Shown one piece after another: positions 17,827 through 28,289 of a stretch of 64,000 nucleotides of DNA. Location of the stretch: assembly GCA_038396625.1 (NCBI GenBank), contig CP121688.1:1550001-1614000 (forward strand), written 5' to 3'. The translations under genes and the position numbers were made by a program. Under the pieces are notes generated by a model. It was not told the origin of the DNA, ran no database searches, and was given only the letters and a program-made list of their open reading frames with translations. This DNA is from G038396625 sp038396625 (GTDB lineage: Bacteria > Bacillota > Clostridia > Peptostreptococcales > Thermotaleaceae). Within the stretch, counting starts at the first letter, position 1. Each line of letters begins with the position of its first letter.

Positions 17827-18342
17827 ATGGATCAGATGCAAGAAGATAATCTTTATCCCTATGATCGAACGGCAGCTGTAGCATATGCGAGAAAATGGGC
17901 AAGGAAACGTAATCCACGCTATGGCGATTTTGAAGAAATGGGAGGAGATTGTACAAATTTTGCTTCACAAGTACTACATGCTGGAGGATGTCCCATGAAT
18001 TATTATAAATATGGTTGGTATTACAATAACCTAAATGATAGGGCACCAGCTTGGACGAGTGTGAAATATTTTTATGATTTTCTTATAAATAACCAAGGAA
18101 GAGGGCCTGCGGCAGAAGAAACAGATGTGGATGGATTAGAAGTTGGAGATATGGTACAATTAAGTTTTGGTAGGGATGGTGAGTACAATCATACACCTGT
18201 GATTGTAGCAATAAAACCCGGTGTGAGAAGCTTAGATAAAATTCTTATTGCTGCCCATACGATCGATAGAATTGATTATCCTATATCCAATTATCTGTTT
18301 AATGAGATTAGGTTTCTGCATATTAAAGGGTTTAAGAGATAG
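17827..18342 (+). CDS. Amidase domain protein (Amidase_6 type)
   Basis: The 171-residue product matches the putative amidase domain of clostridial and Bacillus proteins, a cysteine-histidine hydrolase fold related to NlpC/P60. 'YDRTAAVAYARKWARKRNPRY' is the typical opening. The probable nucleophile is Cys42 in 'GGDCTNFASQ', and the histidine lies in 'YNHTPVIVAI'. No signal peptide is seen, so it may act in the cytoplasm, possibly the mother cell or spore; relatives are often spore-associated. AGAGGTG precedes the ATG. The substrate is unknown. Confidence 0.85.
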   Translation: MDQMQEDNLYPYDRTAAVAYARKWARKRNPRYGDFEEMGGDCTNFASQVLHAGGCPMNYYKYGWYYNNLNDRAPAWTSVKYFYDFLINNQGRGPAAEETDVDGLEVGDMVQLSFGRDGEYNHTPVIVAIKPGVRSLDKILIAAHTIDRIDYPISNYLFNEIRFLHIKGFKR

Positions 18343-18361
18343 GAATTCCTATCTCTTAGTA

Positions 18362-18388
18362 TTGAATGGACAATCTTTATGATATAAT
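18362..18388 (+). promoter_or_regulatory. Possible sigma-A promoter for the B12/radical SAM gene
   Basis: TTGAAT at 18362-18367 and a perfect TATAAT at 18383-18388. The 15-bp spacing is shorter than the usual 17, so the call is tentative. Confidence 0.35.
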
Positions 18389-18469
18389 GAAGGCATCATG
18401 ATTAAAAGTGTGTGAATTGGATGAGAATAATAAAAGAAACTGCATAGACAAAAGAAAGGATATCATAAG

Positions 18470-20239
18470 ATGAAAATATTACTAACTACCCTTAACTCAA
18501 AATATATACATACAGCTTTATCGTTGCAATATTTGTATAGCTACTGCAAAGATGATTTTAACAATATGAAGATACGAGAATATACCATTAACCATCATGT
18601 AGATTATATTTTAGGAGAAATTTATAAAGGACAATTTGATATTCTATGTTTTTCCTGCTATATATGGAATATAACAAGTACGCTTGAAGTCGTGAAAAAC
18701 CTAAAGAAGGTAAATCCAAAGCAAATCATTGTATTAGGTGGCCCAGAAGTAAGTTTTGATCCAATAGCGCTGATGAAGCGAGAGGAAAGTATAGATTATA
18801 TTGTTTTTGGTGAAGGAGAAGATACATTCAAGGAATTATTACATATGCTTATCAATGAAAAAAAAGCACCAGAACAGATTGAAGGAATTGTATATAGAAA
18901 AGGCGAGGATGTTTTTAAAAATAAAGATAGAGCTCTTATTACGAATTTAGAGAAAATTCCATCCCCCTACTTAGAAGCCCTAGAAAAGCAGGAACAAGAA
19001 TATGAAAATAAAATTATTTACTATGAAAGTTCTCGAGGCTGTCCCCATAATTGTAGATATTGTTTATCATCAACCATCAAAGGTGTAAGATTCTTTCCTT
19101 TAGATCGTGTAAAAAGAGATTTAGATTTGTTTATAGGAAAAAGAGTAAAACAAGTAAAATTTGTGGATAGAACTTTTAACACAAAAAAACACCATAGTCT
19201 TAGTATCATGAAACACCTTGTTGAAAAGGATAACGGCTATACCAATTTTCATTTTGAAATCACAGCAGATTTACTAGATCATGAAATCTTGGATTTTCTA
19301 TCAACTGTAAGAGAAGGATTGTTTCAATTTGAAATAGGTGTACAAACCACCTATGATAAAACCATGAAAAGTATAGACCGAAGGGTGGATTTTGGAATAT
19401 TAAGCGATGTGGTGAGGAAAATATCTAGTTTTAAAAATATTCATCTGCATTTAGACTTGATTGCTGGATTACCCTACGAAGATTTTAATCGATTTAAGCA
19501 ATCCTTTGATGATGTGTATCGATTAAATCCAGAAAAATTGCAGTTAGGGTTTCTCAAACTGTTAAAAGGATCAGGGATCAGAAAGGATAAAGATTTGCAT
19601 GGCTATATATTTCATGAGGAAGCGCCTTATGAAGTTTTATCTAATCAATACATGCGTTATGATGATATTTTAAAGCTAAAAATGATAGAAGAGATGGTAG
19701 AACACTTTTATAATTCCCATAGCTTAACAAACGCTATAAACTATCTATTGACTAATTTTTATAAAAATCCATCAGATTTTTATCATGCACTGGCAGATTA
19801 CTGGGAAGAAAGAGGATATCATCATATCTCTCACAGCAAAAAAGCTTTGTATGAAATATTATTGTATTTTTATAAAGAAAAAGAATTTGAGAATGAAGCG
19901 GTTTTTAAAGAGATTCTTAAATTAGATTATTTTGCGCAAGGCAGGGGTTCTTTACTTACTTGCTTTACTAATGTTGAAAGAGAAAATTTTCAGCATAGGA
20001 TTCATGAATTTTTACATGATGAAAAAAATATTGAAAAATATTTGCCACAGTACAGAGGTGTTCCTGTAAAACAGATTTTGAAAAAAGTGCATTTTGAAAA
20101 CTTTCGATATGATGTAGTATCGATTATAAATAATCCTACTGGTGATCAAATTAAAGAAAAATTAACGACAATTTTGTTTCAGTATGAATTAGAACGAAAA
20201 GTTTTTGTGAAAGCAAAATATAATCAAATTCCTATGTAA
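18470..20239 (+). CDS. B12-binding domain radical SAM protein (DUF4080 type)
   Basis: Domain order is a cobalamin-binding Rossmann domain (about 1-145; 'LNSKYIHTALSLQYLYSYC', 'IIVLGGPEVSFDP'), a radical SAM barrel from about 175 with the canonical Cys-x3-Cys-x2-Cys motif 'SRGCPHNCRYCLSS', and a C-terminal DUF4080-like region. The 589-residue length fits this clostridial family. Such enzymes use cobalamin and SAM together, often as methylases, but this subfamily's substrate is not known. AAAGGA is upstream of the ATG. The next gene starts 13 bp after the stop and is probably co-transcribed. Confidence 0.88.
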   Translation: MKILLTTLNSKYIHTALSLQYLYSYCKDDFNNMKIREYTINHHVDYILGEIYKGQFDILCFSCYIWNITSTLEVVKNLKKVNPKQIIVLGGPEVSFDPIALMKREESIDYIVFGEGEDTFKELLHMLINEKKAPEQIEGIVYRKGEDVFKNKDRALITNLEKIPSPYLEALEKQEQEYENKIIYYESSRGCPHNCRYCLSSTIKGVRFFPLDRVKRDLDLFIGKRVKQVKFVDRTFNTKKHHSLSIMKHLVEKDNGYTNFHFEITADLLDHEILDFLSTVREGLFQFEIGVQTTYDKTMKSIDRRVDFGILSDVVRKISSFKNIHLHLDLIAGLPYEDFNRFKQSFDDVYRLNPEKLQLGFLKLLKGSGIRKDKDLHGYIFHEEAPYEVLSNQYMRYDDILKLKMIEEMVEHFYNSHSLTNAINYLLTNFYKNPSDFYHALADYWEERGYHHISHSKKALYEILLYFYKEKEFENEAVFKEILKLDYFAQGRGSLLTCFTNVERENFQHRIHEFLHDEKNIEKYLPQYRGVPVKQILKKVHFENFRYDVVSIINNPTGDQIKEKLTTILFQYELERKVFVKAKYNQIPM

Positions 20240-20252
20240 AGGAGGAAGGGAA

Positions 20253-21002
20253 ATGAATGTTTTACAAGATATTTGGGAGACAAATCGCACCATTATTCCT
20301 AAAAGTATTCGATTAACGTTGAACAATTGGCCTATTATATTTACTGGATTAGTGTACTCCATTCTTTTGGGCGTTTTATTGCGTGTAGCATCTCTATTTT
20401 GGATTTTGGGAGGTATCATAGCTACACTCATTCAAAGTGCCGTGATTTCCAATTATTTATATCTAATAGAAAATATTATTCGACATGGCAAGATAAGCTT
20501 TGAGGATTTTAAGTATGGATTTAAGGTATATATTTGGAAAATATATGTGGTGATGATTGTTATATGGTTTGTGAATTATGGTGCTAGTCTTTTCTTGCGT
20601 CCAATTCTTAATATAGGAATAGGACCTATTTCATTGTGGCTATTCTTGCAGGGAGCAGCATTCATTCTTTTTAATTGTTTGCCTGAGGTTATTTATCAAA
20701 AAGATTATATGGTTGGTGACAGTTTTACTTATTGTATTGATTTTGTGAAAGAAAATTGGATAGATTGGTTTATTCCTAATATTATTTTAGTCATATTCCT
20801 GTATGTTATGATGGGGAAGAGGTTGCTATGGGGGTCATTCTTAGGCAGTATATCGTTTCTATCATTATCTAATGGTTTTGTTTTTTATGTAATTGGGCAA
20901 ATTCTTTTATCCTTTGCCATGGTCTACAGAGGATTATTATTTGATATTTTAAGTGGCACATCAAGGCGAAAAAGAATGTTTATGAGAAATATATATAAAT
21001 AA
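20253..21002 (+). CDS. Integral membrane protein, function unknown
   Basis: The 249 residues contain about five or six hydrophobic helices (around 25-45, 48-70, 90-112, 115-140, 170-190 and 205-230) and a basic C-terminal tail 'SRRKRMFMRNIYK'. The overall pattern recalls the DUF975/YesL-like membrane proteins of Firmicutes, but I cannot assign a family with confidence. GGAGGAAGG precedes the ATG. Immediately downstream of the B12/radical SAM gene and followed by a terminator, so it is the last gene of that unit. Confidence 0.78.
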   Translation: MNVLQDIWETNRTIIPKSIRLTLNNWPIIFTGLVYSILLGVLLRVASLFWILGGIIATLIQSAVISNYLYLIENIIRHGKISFEDFKYGFKVYIWKIYVVMIVIWFVNYGASLFLRPILNIGIGPISLWLFLQGAAFILFNCLPEVIYQKDYMVGDSFTYCIDFVKENWIDWFIPNIILVIFLYVMMGKRLLWGSFLGSISFLSLSNGFVFYVIGQILLSFAMVYRGLLFDILSGTSRRKRMFMRNIYK

Positions 21003-21030
21003 GGTGACCATAAGGGCCACCTTTTTTTTA
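21001..21030 (+). terminator. Rho-independent terminator
   Basis: AAGGTGACC ... GGCCACCTT forms a short G+C-rich stem followed by eight T residues. It overlaps the preceding stop codon. Confidence 0.88.
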
Positions 21031-21255
21031 CTAAAATTCAGGGAACGCATCTAATGTGTCTGGTACGTTGATAAATGCATTTGGAAGCAAGTATTCTTCA
21101 CCATTGGCATTTAATTCGATACGGACATTATCAATGAATCCTGCTTTGGTAGCTTGAATGGCTCTATCAATAGATAGAACATTGCCATCATTTAGCTTTA
21201 CACTTTCAATGGTGCCGTCAGCATACTTTCTTACAGCAACGATTTCTGTTTGCAT
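21031..21255 (-). CDS. DUF3892 domain protein
   Basis: The 74-residue product fits the small DUF3892 family: 'IVAVRKYADGTIESVKLNDGNVLS', then 'IQATKAGFIDNVRIELNANGEEYL' and an acidic aromatic tail. The function of the family is unknown. GAGGTG is 4-5 bases before the ATG at 21255; the frame extends upstream to 21381 but without a site. A frameshifted homologue is at 46081-46313. Confidence 0.8.
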   Translation of the reverse strand: MQTEIVAVRKYADGTIESVKLNDGNVLSIDRAIQATKAGFIDNVRIELNANGEEYLLPNAFINVPDTLDAFPEF

Positions 21256-21406
21256 AAAATCACCTCTACTATTCAGTATCTCTAAAGTATTAATATATAT
21301 GTAATAAAAAAACATTATATAAGCAGGATGAACAAGGATAAAATACAAAAATATGTTAAAATATCGATTTAAAAAAAACATAAATAAATAGGAGATTGGG
21401 TATTAA

Positions 21407-21436
21407 TTGCAATATTTTATGAAAATAGGATATAAT
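21407..21436 (+). promoter_or_regulatory. Candidate sigma-A promoter of the TPR gene
   Basis: TTGCAA at 21407-21412 and TATAAT at 21431-21436 with an 18-bp spacer, about 30 bp before the coding sequence. Confidence 0.55.
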
Positions 21437-21468
21437 CTAAAGAAGAATAATCATTTGGGAGGCCGAGA

Positions 21469-22608
21469 ATGTTTAAACGAATAGAAAAATATCTTAAAAA
21501 TGAATTAGATCAGGTTGTGTTTATAGAGTTAAAAAAAGATGCTCATGTAGAAGCATATAATTTTGAGGTTTTGAAAGATATTCCTATTCCTATTCATATC
21601 AAAGAACTAACAAAGACGATAAAAGATGAAAAAAATACGTCAGATATTTCTTTAGCCAGTATGGCTAGAGGAATGATCTACTTAATGGGATTAGATAGCG
21701 AGTTTAAATACATACCATCTTACAAAACTTTTTTATGCAAATTTGACGAAAAGATCAAAGATTATATCTGTTATGAAGGACTTAAACTAGCAGAAAAAGA
21801 AAAGTTTTTGGAGGCTCTTCTTTACTTTAAAGCATTACTTTTATTAGATGAAAATAATATCAATGCCTTATATAACTATGCTCGATGTTGTGAGGATATT
21901 GCTAAAAAGTCAGAGGATGTAGATGCCAAAAATGATTATAAAAAGGAAGCAGTGGAAGTACTAGAGATTATGATTGAAAAATATCCAACGTTTTATCAAG
22001 CTTATTATCATTTGGGCTTTCACTATGCAAATCAGCAATTGTTTAAGAAGGCAGAACTGACTTGGGAAGAATGCTTAAGCTTAGAGATTCCTGAAGAAAA
22101 AAAGAATGAGGTGCTTTTTCAACTGGCGTCTATTAAGGATCAGATACAATATGAAGAAGGCTACACCTTTATTCTAAATAATCAACCTGCTTTAGGCATT
22201 GAAAAACTAGTCCCCTTACTTGAAAAATATGCTGAATGGTGGAATCTTTTGTTTTTTATTGCGTTAGGATATAGACAATTAGGGGATGTGAATAGAGCTA
22301 TAACGTATTTAAAAAAAATATTGGCAATAAAACCAACGCAAGTAGATACTTGGAATGAGTTAGGATTATGCTATGCTATGTTAAACGAATTCGACAAAGC
22401 AGAGAAGCACTTTCAAAAAGCCCTTCGTTTCAAAGGTGATGATAACGAAATATTGTCAAATTTGGGTATGCTCTACATGGAACAAGGCAAGTTAGAATTA
22501 GCAAAAGAAGTTCTCGAAAAAGCCATGCAGCTGGATCCAGAGGATGAGGTTACCCAGCAATGTGTGAAAAAATTAGAAGCATTGGATCGAGGAAGAAAAC
22601 ACCGATAA
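21469..22608 (+). CDS. Tetratricopeptide repeat protein
   Basis: The 379 residues start with about 100 residues of unassigned sequence ('FKRIEKYLKNELDQVVFIELKKDAHVE'). At least four or five TPR units follow, for example 'ALLYFKALLLLDENNINALYNYARC', 'AYYHLGFHYANQQLFKKAELTWEECL', 'DTWNELGLCYAMLNEFDKAEKHFQKAL' and 'EILSNLGMLYMEQGKLELAKEVLEKAM'. TPRs hold protein partners; the partner here is not indicated. No signal peptide, so probably cytoplasmic. A sigma-A promoter lies just upstream and a terminator overlaps the end, so it is a single-gene unit. Confidence 0.85.
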   Translation: MFKRIEKYLKNELDQVVFIELKKDAHVEAYNFEVLKDIPIPIHIKELTKTIKDEKNTSDISLASMARGMIYLMGLDSEFKYIPSYKTFLCKFDEKIKDYICYEGLKLAEKEKFLEALLYFKALLLLDENNINALYNYARCCEDIAKKSEDVDAKNDYKKEAVEVLEIMIEKYPTFYQAYYHLGFHYANQQLFKKAELTWEECLSLEIPEEKKNEVLFQLASIKDQIQYEEGYTFILNNQPALGIEKLVPLLEKYAEWWNLLFFIALGYRQLGDVNRAITYLKKILAIKPTQVDTWNELGLCYAMLNEFDKAEKHFQKALRFKGDDNEILSNLGMLYMEQGKLELAKEVLEKAMQLDPEDEVTQQCVKKLEALDRGRKHR

Positions 22609-22630
22609 TTATTGGTGTTTTCTTTCTATC
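22594..22630 (+). terminator. Rho-independent terminator
   Basis: AGAAAACACC and GGTGTTTTCT are perfect 10-bp inverted repeats around the stop codon region, followed by TTCT. Confidence 0.85.
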
Positions 22631-22809
22631 AGGAAAGGTCTAGCATAATTGCAAGAAATATAGTATAATAATTCTGAAAACAAAGAATATGATGTTTGAA
22701 AAAATTTTCAATTGAATACGCTGAGATTGTGTAAGTACATAAAATTTTTTTAATGGATATTATTAAAAAATTTTAACCATCAATAAAAATTTTATAGAGA
22801 GGTGATGAA

Positions 22810-23736
22810 ATGATTAAAAATTTTGAAGCACTGTTAAAAGTAGCACAGCAACAATCAAAAATGAAGCTTGCAGTAGCTGCTGCACAAGATGAAGAGATTT
22901 TAGTTGCAGTTTGTAATGCAGCAGAATTAGGAATTGTTGATCCTATTCTTGTAGGGGATCTGGAAGAGATTCAAAAAATTGCAAAAGAGCATAAATTGTG
23001 CATTGATCAATATAAAATAATGGATTGCAAAGAATTTGATGAAGCAGCAAAAACAGCAGTATCTTTGGTAAGTTCAGGAAAAGCTGATTTTGTCATGAAA
23101 GGATTGCTAGATACGGCTATTTTATTAAAAGCAGTTCTGGATAAAGAAATTGGTCTTAGAACTGATAGGCAGCTAAGTCATGTAATGGTTTATCAAGTTC
23201 CTGCTTACCACAAATTGATATTTTTAACAGATGGGGGTATGAATATCGCTCCAAACTTAGAAGAAAAAGTTGACATCACAAAGAATGTTATACAAGTGAC
23301 AAAGGCTATGGGAATAGAAACTGTAAAGATCGCATGTTTGGCAGCTAAAGAGAAAGTAAATCCTAAAATGCCAGCTACCATTGATGCAGATGCCTTAAAA
23401 CAAAAAAGTAGAGATGGAGAATTTGGTGAAGATGTAATACTTGATGGACCTTTAGCACTTGATTTAGCTATATCAAAGGAGGCTGCAAAAACCAAAAAAT
23501 TTGATAGTGAGGTAGCTGGGGATGCAGATGTTTTGCTAGTTCCTACCATTGAGATGGGAAATGGCATCGGAAAAGCGTTGACGTATTTTGCCAATGCAGA
23601 ATCAGCAGGAATTGTTATGGGTACGAAGGCACCTGTTGTTTTAGTTTCAAGAGCTGATACACACAAAGACAAGTTAAATGCAATTATGCTAGGAAGTGTT
23701 ATTGCACAAAAAAATAGATCTATTAAAGGGGAGTGA
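22810..23736 (+). CDS. Phosphate acyltransferase (phosphate butyryltransferase-like)
   Basis: The 308-residue product has the single-domain PTA/PTB fold: 'LAVAAAQDEEILVAVCNAAELGIVDPILVG' at the start, 'GKADFVMKGLLDTA' near 95 and 'VADVLLVPTIEMGNGIGKAL'-like sequence near 240. Enzymes of this type exchange CoA and phosphate on a short or branched acyl group. iorA begins 5 bases after the stop. The likely role is therefore to turn the aryl- or acyl-CoA made by IorAB into an acyl-phosphate for ATP formation. No kinase (buk-like) gene is present nearby. AGAGAGGTGATG provides the ribosome binding site. Confidence 0.87.
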   Translation: MIKNFEALLKVAQQQSKMKLAVAAAQDEEILVAVCNAAELGIVDPILVGDLEEIQKIAKEHKLCIDQYKIMDCKEFDEAAKTAVSLVSSGKADFVMKGLLDTAILLKAVLDKEIGLRTDRQLSHVMVYQVPAYHKLIFLTDGGMNIAPNLEEKVDITKNVIQVTKAMGIETVKIACLAAKEKVNPKMPATIDADALKQKSRDGEFGEDVILDGPLALDLAISKEAAKTKKFDSEVAGDADVLLVPTIEMGNGIGKALTYFANAESAGIVMGTKAPVVLVSRADTHKDKLNAIMLGSVIAQKNRSIKGE

Positions 23737-23740
23737 AAAA

Positions 23741-25516
23741 ATGAAAGCTTTTTTAACAGGAAATGAAGCGATTGCTCGTGGGGCATATGAAGCTGGGATT
23801 ACTTTTGCATCCGCTTATCCTGGAACACCTAGTACTGAAATTTTAGAAAATGTAGCATCTTATAAAAAGCACATCTATGCCGAGTGGGCACCAAATGAAA
23901 AAGTAGCTTTGGAAGGAGCTGTTGGGGCATCTATAGCTGGGGCAAGATCTTTAGCAGCTATGAAGCATGTTGGTGTGAATGTAGCTGCAGACCCATTGTT
24001 TACTTATGCTTATACAGGTGTTAATGGAGGATTGGTTCTTGTATCAGCAGACGATCCAGGGATGCACAGCTCCCAAAATGAACAAGACAATAGATATTAT
24101 GCTAAGTTTTCAAAGGCAGCTATGGTTGAGCCTAGTGATAGTCAAGAAGCAAAAGACTTTGTAAAAAAGGCCCTAGAAATCAGTGAAACCTATGATACAC
24201 CAGTATTGTTTAGAGTAACCACAAGAATTTGTCACAGTAAAGGTTTGGTAGAATTTTATGAAAGAGAAGAAGTGGGGATTAAACCTTATACCAAGAATAT
24301 ACCAAAGTATGTAGCAGTACCTGCAAATGGCCGAGTGCTCCATGTGAAGGTAGAAGCGAGATTAAAGAAACTAGAGGAATTTAGTAACCACACTGATTTA
24401 AACAAAATAGAATGGAATGACAAAAAAATAGGAATTATTACTTCAGGTGTTGCTTATCAATATGCCAAAGAAGTTTTTGGAGAAAAAGCATCCTTCCTAA
24501 AGCTAGGATTTACTTTTCCATTACCTATGCAAAAAATCAAAGAATTTGCCGAGCAAGTTGAAACGTTATACATTATTGAAGAATTAGAACCTTATATTGA
24601 AGAACAGGTAAAAGCAGCAGGTATAGAATGTATAGGAAAAGAAGTAATTCCAAGGGTGGGAGAGTTAAACCCTGATATTATTGCGAAAGCTATATTAGGA
24701 GAAGAAAGACCGACGATTCAATACAGTGAAGCAGAAGTAGTAGGACGACCACCAACAATGTGTGCAGGATGTCCACATAGAGGATTCTTCTATATGCTAG
24801 CAAAGAAGAAAAACGTAATGATTACTGGGGATATAGGATGTTATACATTAGGGGCATCTGAGCCATTGGCGGCAATGGATACTTGCATTTGTATGGGTGC
24901 TAGTGTTAGTGCAGGACATGGTGCTCAAAAAGCCTTTGGTTTTCATGATGTTGACAAGAAGGTTATAGGCGTGATTGGAGATTCTACTTTCTTTCACTCT
25001 GGCGTTACTGGCTTAATGAATATTGTTTATAATCAAGGAAATGCTGTAACCGTCATATTAGATAATAGAATTACGGGTATGACTGGGCATCAGGAAAATC
25101 CTGGTACAGGATATACACTTGGAGGAGACAAAACCCATTCGATCAATATTCCTTTACTTTGTGAGGCAGTAGGCATAAAGAAAGAAAATATATTTGTGAT
25201 TAATCCATTAGATTTAGAGGCTTGCAAGAAAACCATTGATGATGCATTAAATAGTACAGAGCCTACGGTAATTATTACAGAATGGCCATGTGTATTGAAA
25301 AAGCCATCTCCTGAGGATATTAAAAAATTTGGGCATCAAAGAGTGATCTGTAAAGTAAATGAAGAAAAATGCAGGGCGTGTAAAATATGTACCAAAACAG
25401 GGTGTCCCGCTATTTCCTTTGATAAAAAATCAAAAATTGATCAAGATATGTGTGTAGGGTGTGATGTTTGTCTTCAAGCATGTCCATTTGATGCCATTGA
25501 AAAGGTGGGTGAATAA
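23741..25516 (+). CDS. iorA: Indolepyruvate ferredoxin oxidoreductase, alpha subunit
   Basis: Large subunit of the thiamine-diphosphate enzyme that converts aryl pyruvates from Trp, Phe and Tyr to aryl-acetyl-CoA while reducing ferredoxin. In order: the pyrimidine-binding domain ('GNEAIARGAYEAGITFASAYPGTPSTEI'), a transketolase C-like domain, the TPP-binding domain ('MCAGCPHRGFFYML', 'GDIGCYTLGASEPL', 'GDSTFFHSGVTGLMN') and two C-terminal 4Fe-4S motifs ('CRACKICTKTGCP' and 'CVGCDVCLQACP'). The 591 residues are normal. I chose the ATG at 23741 with AAAGGGGAG upstream; it follows the acyltransferase gene by 4 bases. Confidence 0.95.
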   Translation: MKAFLTGNEAIARGAYEAGITFASAYPGTPSTEILENVASYKKHIYAEWAPNEKVALEGAVGASIAGARSLAAMKHVGVNVAADPLFTYAYTGVNGGLVLVSADDPGMHSSQNEQDNRYYAKFSKAAMVEPSDSQEAKDFVKKALEISETYDTPVLFRVTTRICHSKGLVEFYEREEVGIKPYTKNIPKYVAVPANGRVLHVKVEARLKKLEEFSNHTDLNKIEWNDKKIGIITSGVAYQYAKEVFGEKASFLKLGFTFPLPMQKIKEFAEQVETLYIIEELEPYIEEQVKAAGIECIGKEVIPRVGELNPDIIAKAILGEERPTIQYSEAEVVGRPPTMCAGCPHRGFFYMLAKKKNVMITGDIGCYTLGASEPLAAMDTCICMGASVSAGHGAQKAFGFHDVDKKVIGVIGDSTFFHSGVTGLMNIVYNQGNAVTVILDNRITGMTGHQENPGTGYTLGGDKTHSINIPLLCEAVGIKKENIFVINPLDLEACKKTIDDALNSTEPTVIITEWPCVLKKPSPEDIKKFGHQRVICKVNEEKCRACKICTKTGCPAISFDKKSKIDQDMCVGCDVCLQACPFDAIEKVGE

Positions 25517-25517
25517 G

Positions 25518-26096
25518 GTGTCTGATGTTAAAAATGTTTTATTAGTTGGTGTAGGAGGGCAAGGTATTATTTTAGCCAGTAAAATTTTGGCTCAAGGTTT
25601 AATCCGTGCTGGTTACGATGTAAAAATGTCTGAAGTACATGGAATGGCACAACGTGGGGGAAGTGTTACGACACAAGTGAGGTTTGGCGAAAAAGTATAT
25701 TCTCCAATTATTGGAAAAGGGCAAGCAGATGTTGTAGTTGCATTTGAAAAAATGGAAGCATTAAGATGGTTAGATCATTTAAGAGTGGGTGGGAAGGTTG
25801 TAGTAAATGACTATGAGATTCCTTCAGCACCCATTTTGGTAGGCAGTGCTCGATACCCTGAAAATGTTATACAGATATTAAATGAAAAAGCAAATACGAC
25901 AATTTTTAAAGCTGCTAATATAGCAAAAGAATTAGGCAACATCAAAACAATGAATGTAGTCATGGTGGGTGCTCTTGCAAAAGCTATGGGGTTAGATGAA
26001 GTAAATTGGGAAGAAGTTGTAAAAGATAGTGTTAAGGAAAAATTTGTGGAAATAAATATCGAAGCTTTTAAAAAAGGTATGGAGCAGATTAAATAA
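25518..26096 (+). CDS. iorB: Indolepyruvate ferredoxin oxidoreductase, beta subunit
   Basis: Gamma-domain-like small subunit that pairs with IorA. 'VLLVGVGGQGIILASKILAQGLIRAGYDVKMSEVHGMAQRGGSV' is the family signature, a CoA/flavodoxin-like site. The 192-residue length fits. I chose the GTG at 25518, one base after the iorA stop, with AAGGTGGGTG upstream; this implies translational coupling. No terminator is obvious after it. Confidence 0.94.
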   Translation: MSDVKNVLLVGVGGQGIILASKILAQGLIRAGYDVKMSEVHGMAQRGGSVTTQVRFGEKVYSPIIGKGQADVVVAFEKMEALRWLDHLRVGGKVVVNDYEIPSAPILVGSARYPENVIQILNEKANTTIFKAANIAKELGNIKTMNVVMVGALAKAMGLDEVNWEEVVKDSVKEKFVEINIEAFKKGMEQIK

Positions 26097-26609
26097 AATT
26101 GCATAGGGGCTTATTGCACCAAAATCAGATGACAAAAGCTATTAAGGTTCACGTAGTCTGTATGCGTGGACCTTTCCAATTGTATGTAAAAGTTTATAAA
26201 TGCGTATTTCATTGGGTGTATTTAGCTTTGTTGACCATGTGTATAAAAGAGAAAAAAATGTATATACTAATAAGGATATTTTAACCTACCTAAAATCAAT
26301 AAAGAAAATCACATAAAAATATTGACGTGCATGAAAATTTATGTTAACATATGTTTTGTGCCTTTTCAAAATGCCAATTTACCACAAGAATAAATTACCA
26401 GTTGATTTGAAGTCATATACATGGTAAAATGGATTTTGTCGTCACTACGAAGGACTAGATAAGAATTACTAAAAAAAGTGATTGACACAAGATGAAAAAC
26501 ATGCTAAGATAGATGAGTCGTCAAAATACGACAAAACAAAATTGGTCTTTGAAAACTACACAGTGTAAGAAATTAAGCCAGCAATTTATGAAATAAACCT
26601 CGAAGATTT
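26097..26609 (+). promoter_or_regulatory. rrnA upstream region with three tandem promoters
   Basis: P1: TTGACG 26322-26327 with TAACAT 26345-26350. P2: TTGATT 26402-26407 with TAAAAT 26425-26430. P3: TTGACA 26482-26487 with TAAGAT 26505-26510. All three have 17-bp spacers. A TTGT or TCGTC element follows each -10. The leader 26541-26577 pairs with sequence after 16S to form the processing stalk. The first ~220 bases after iorB hold no gene I can support. Confidence 0.85.
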
Positions 26610-28146
<1,537 letters not shown>

Positions 28147-28196
28147 TTGGCTTAACTTACACTGTATAGTTTTGAAAGACCAAGTCTTTCAAATGT

Positions 28197-28272
28197 GGGG
28201 ATGTAGCTCAGCTGGGAGAGCACCTGCCTTGCACGCAGGGGGTCAGGAGTTCGATCCTCCTCATCTCCACCA
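28197..28272 (+). tRNA. tRNA-Ala(TGC), in the rrnA spacer
   Basis: 76 nt with encoded CCA; acceptor GGGGATG pairs with CATCTCC; anticodon TGC. Lies between 16S and 23S, as is common in Firmicutes. The rrnB spacer lacks it. Confidence 0.97.
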
Positions 28273-28289
28273 CAAGCATCTTTTAAATA

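Noticed and set aside
18335..18356. Perfect palindrome AGAGATAGGAATTCCTATCTCT after the amidase gene
   Set aside because: It has no loop and no T-run, so I did not call it a terminator; it may still form a cruciform or act as a weak stop.
26099..26284. 61-codon frame between iorB and rrnA
   Set aside because: No ribosome binding site, no recognisable product, and it runs into the rRNA promoter region.
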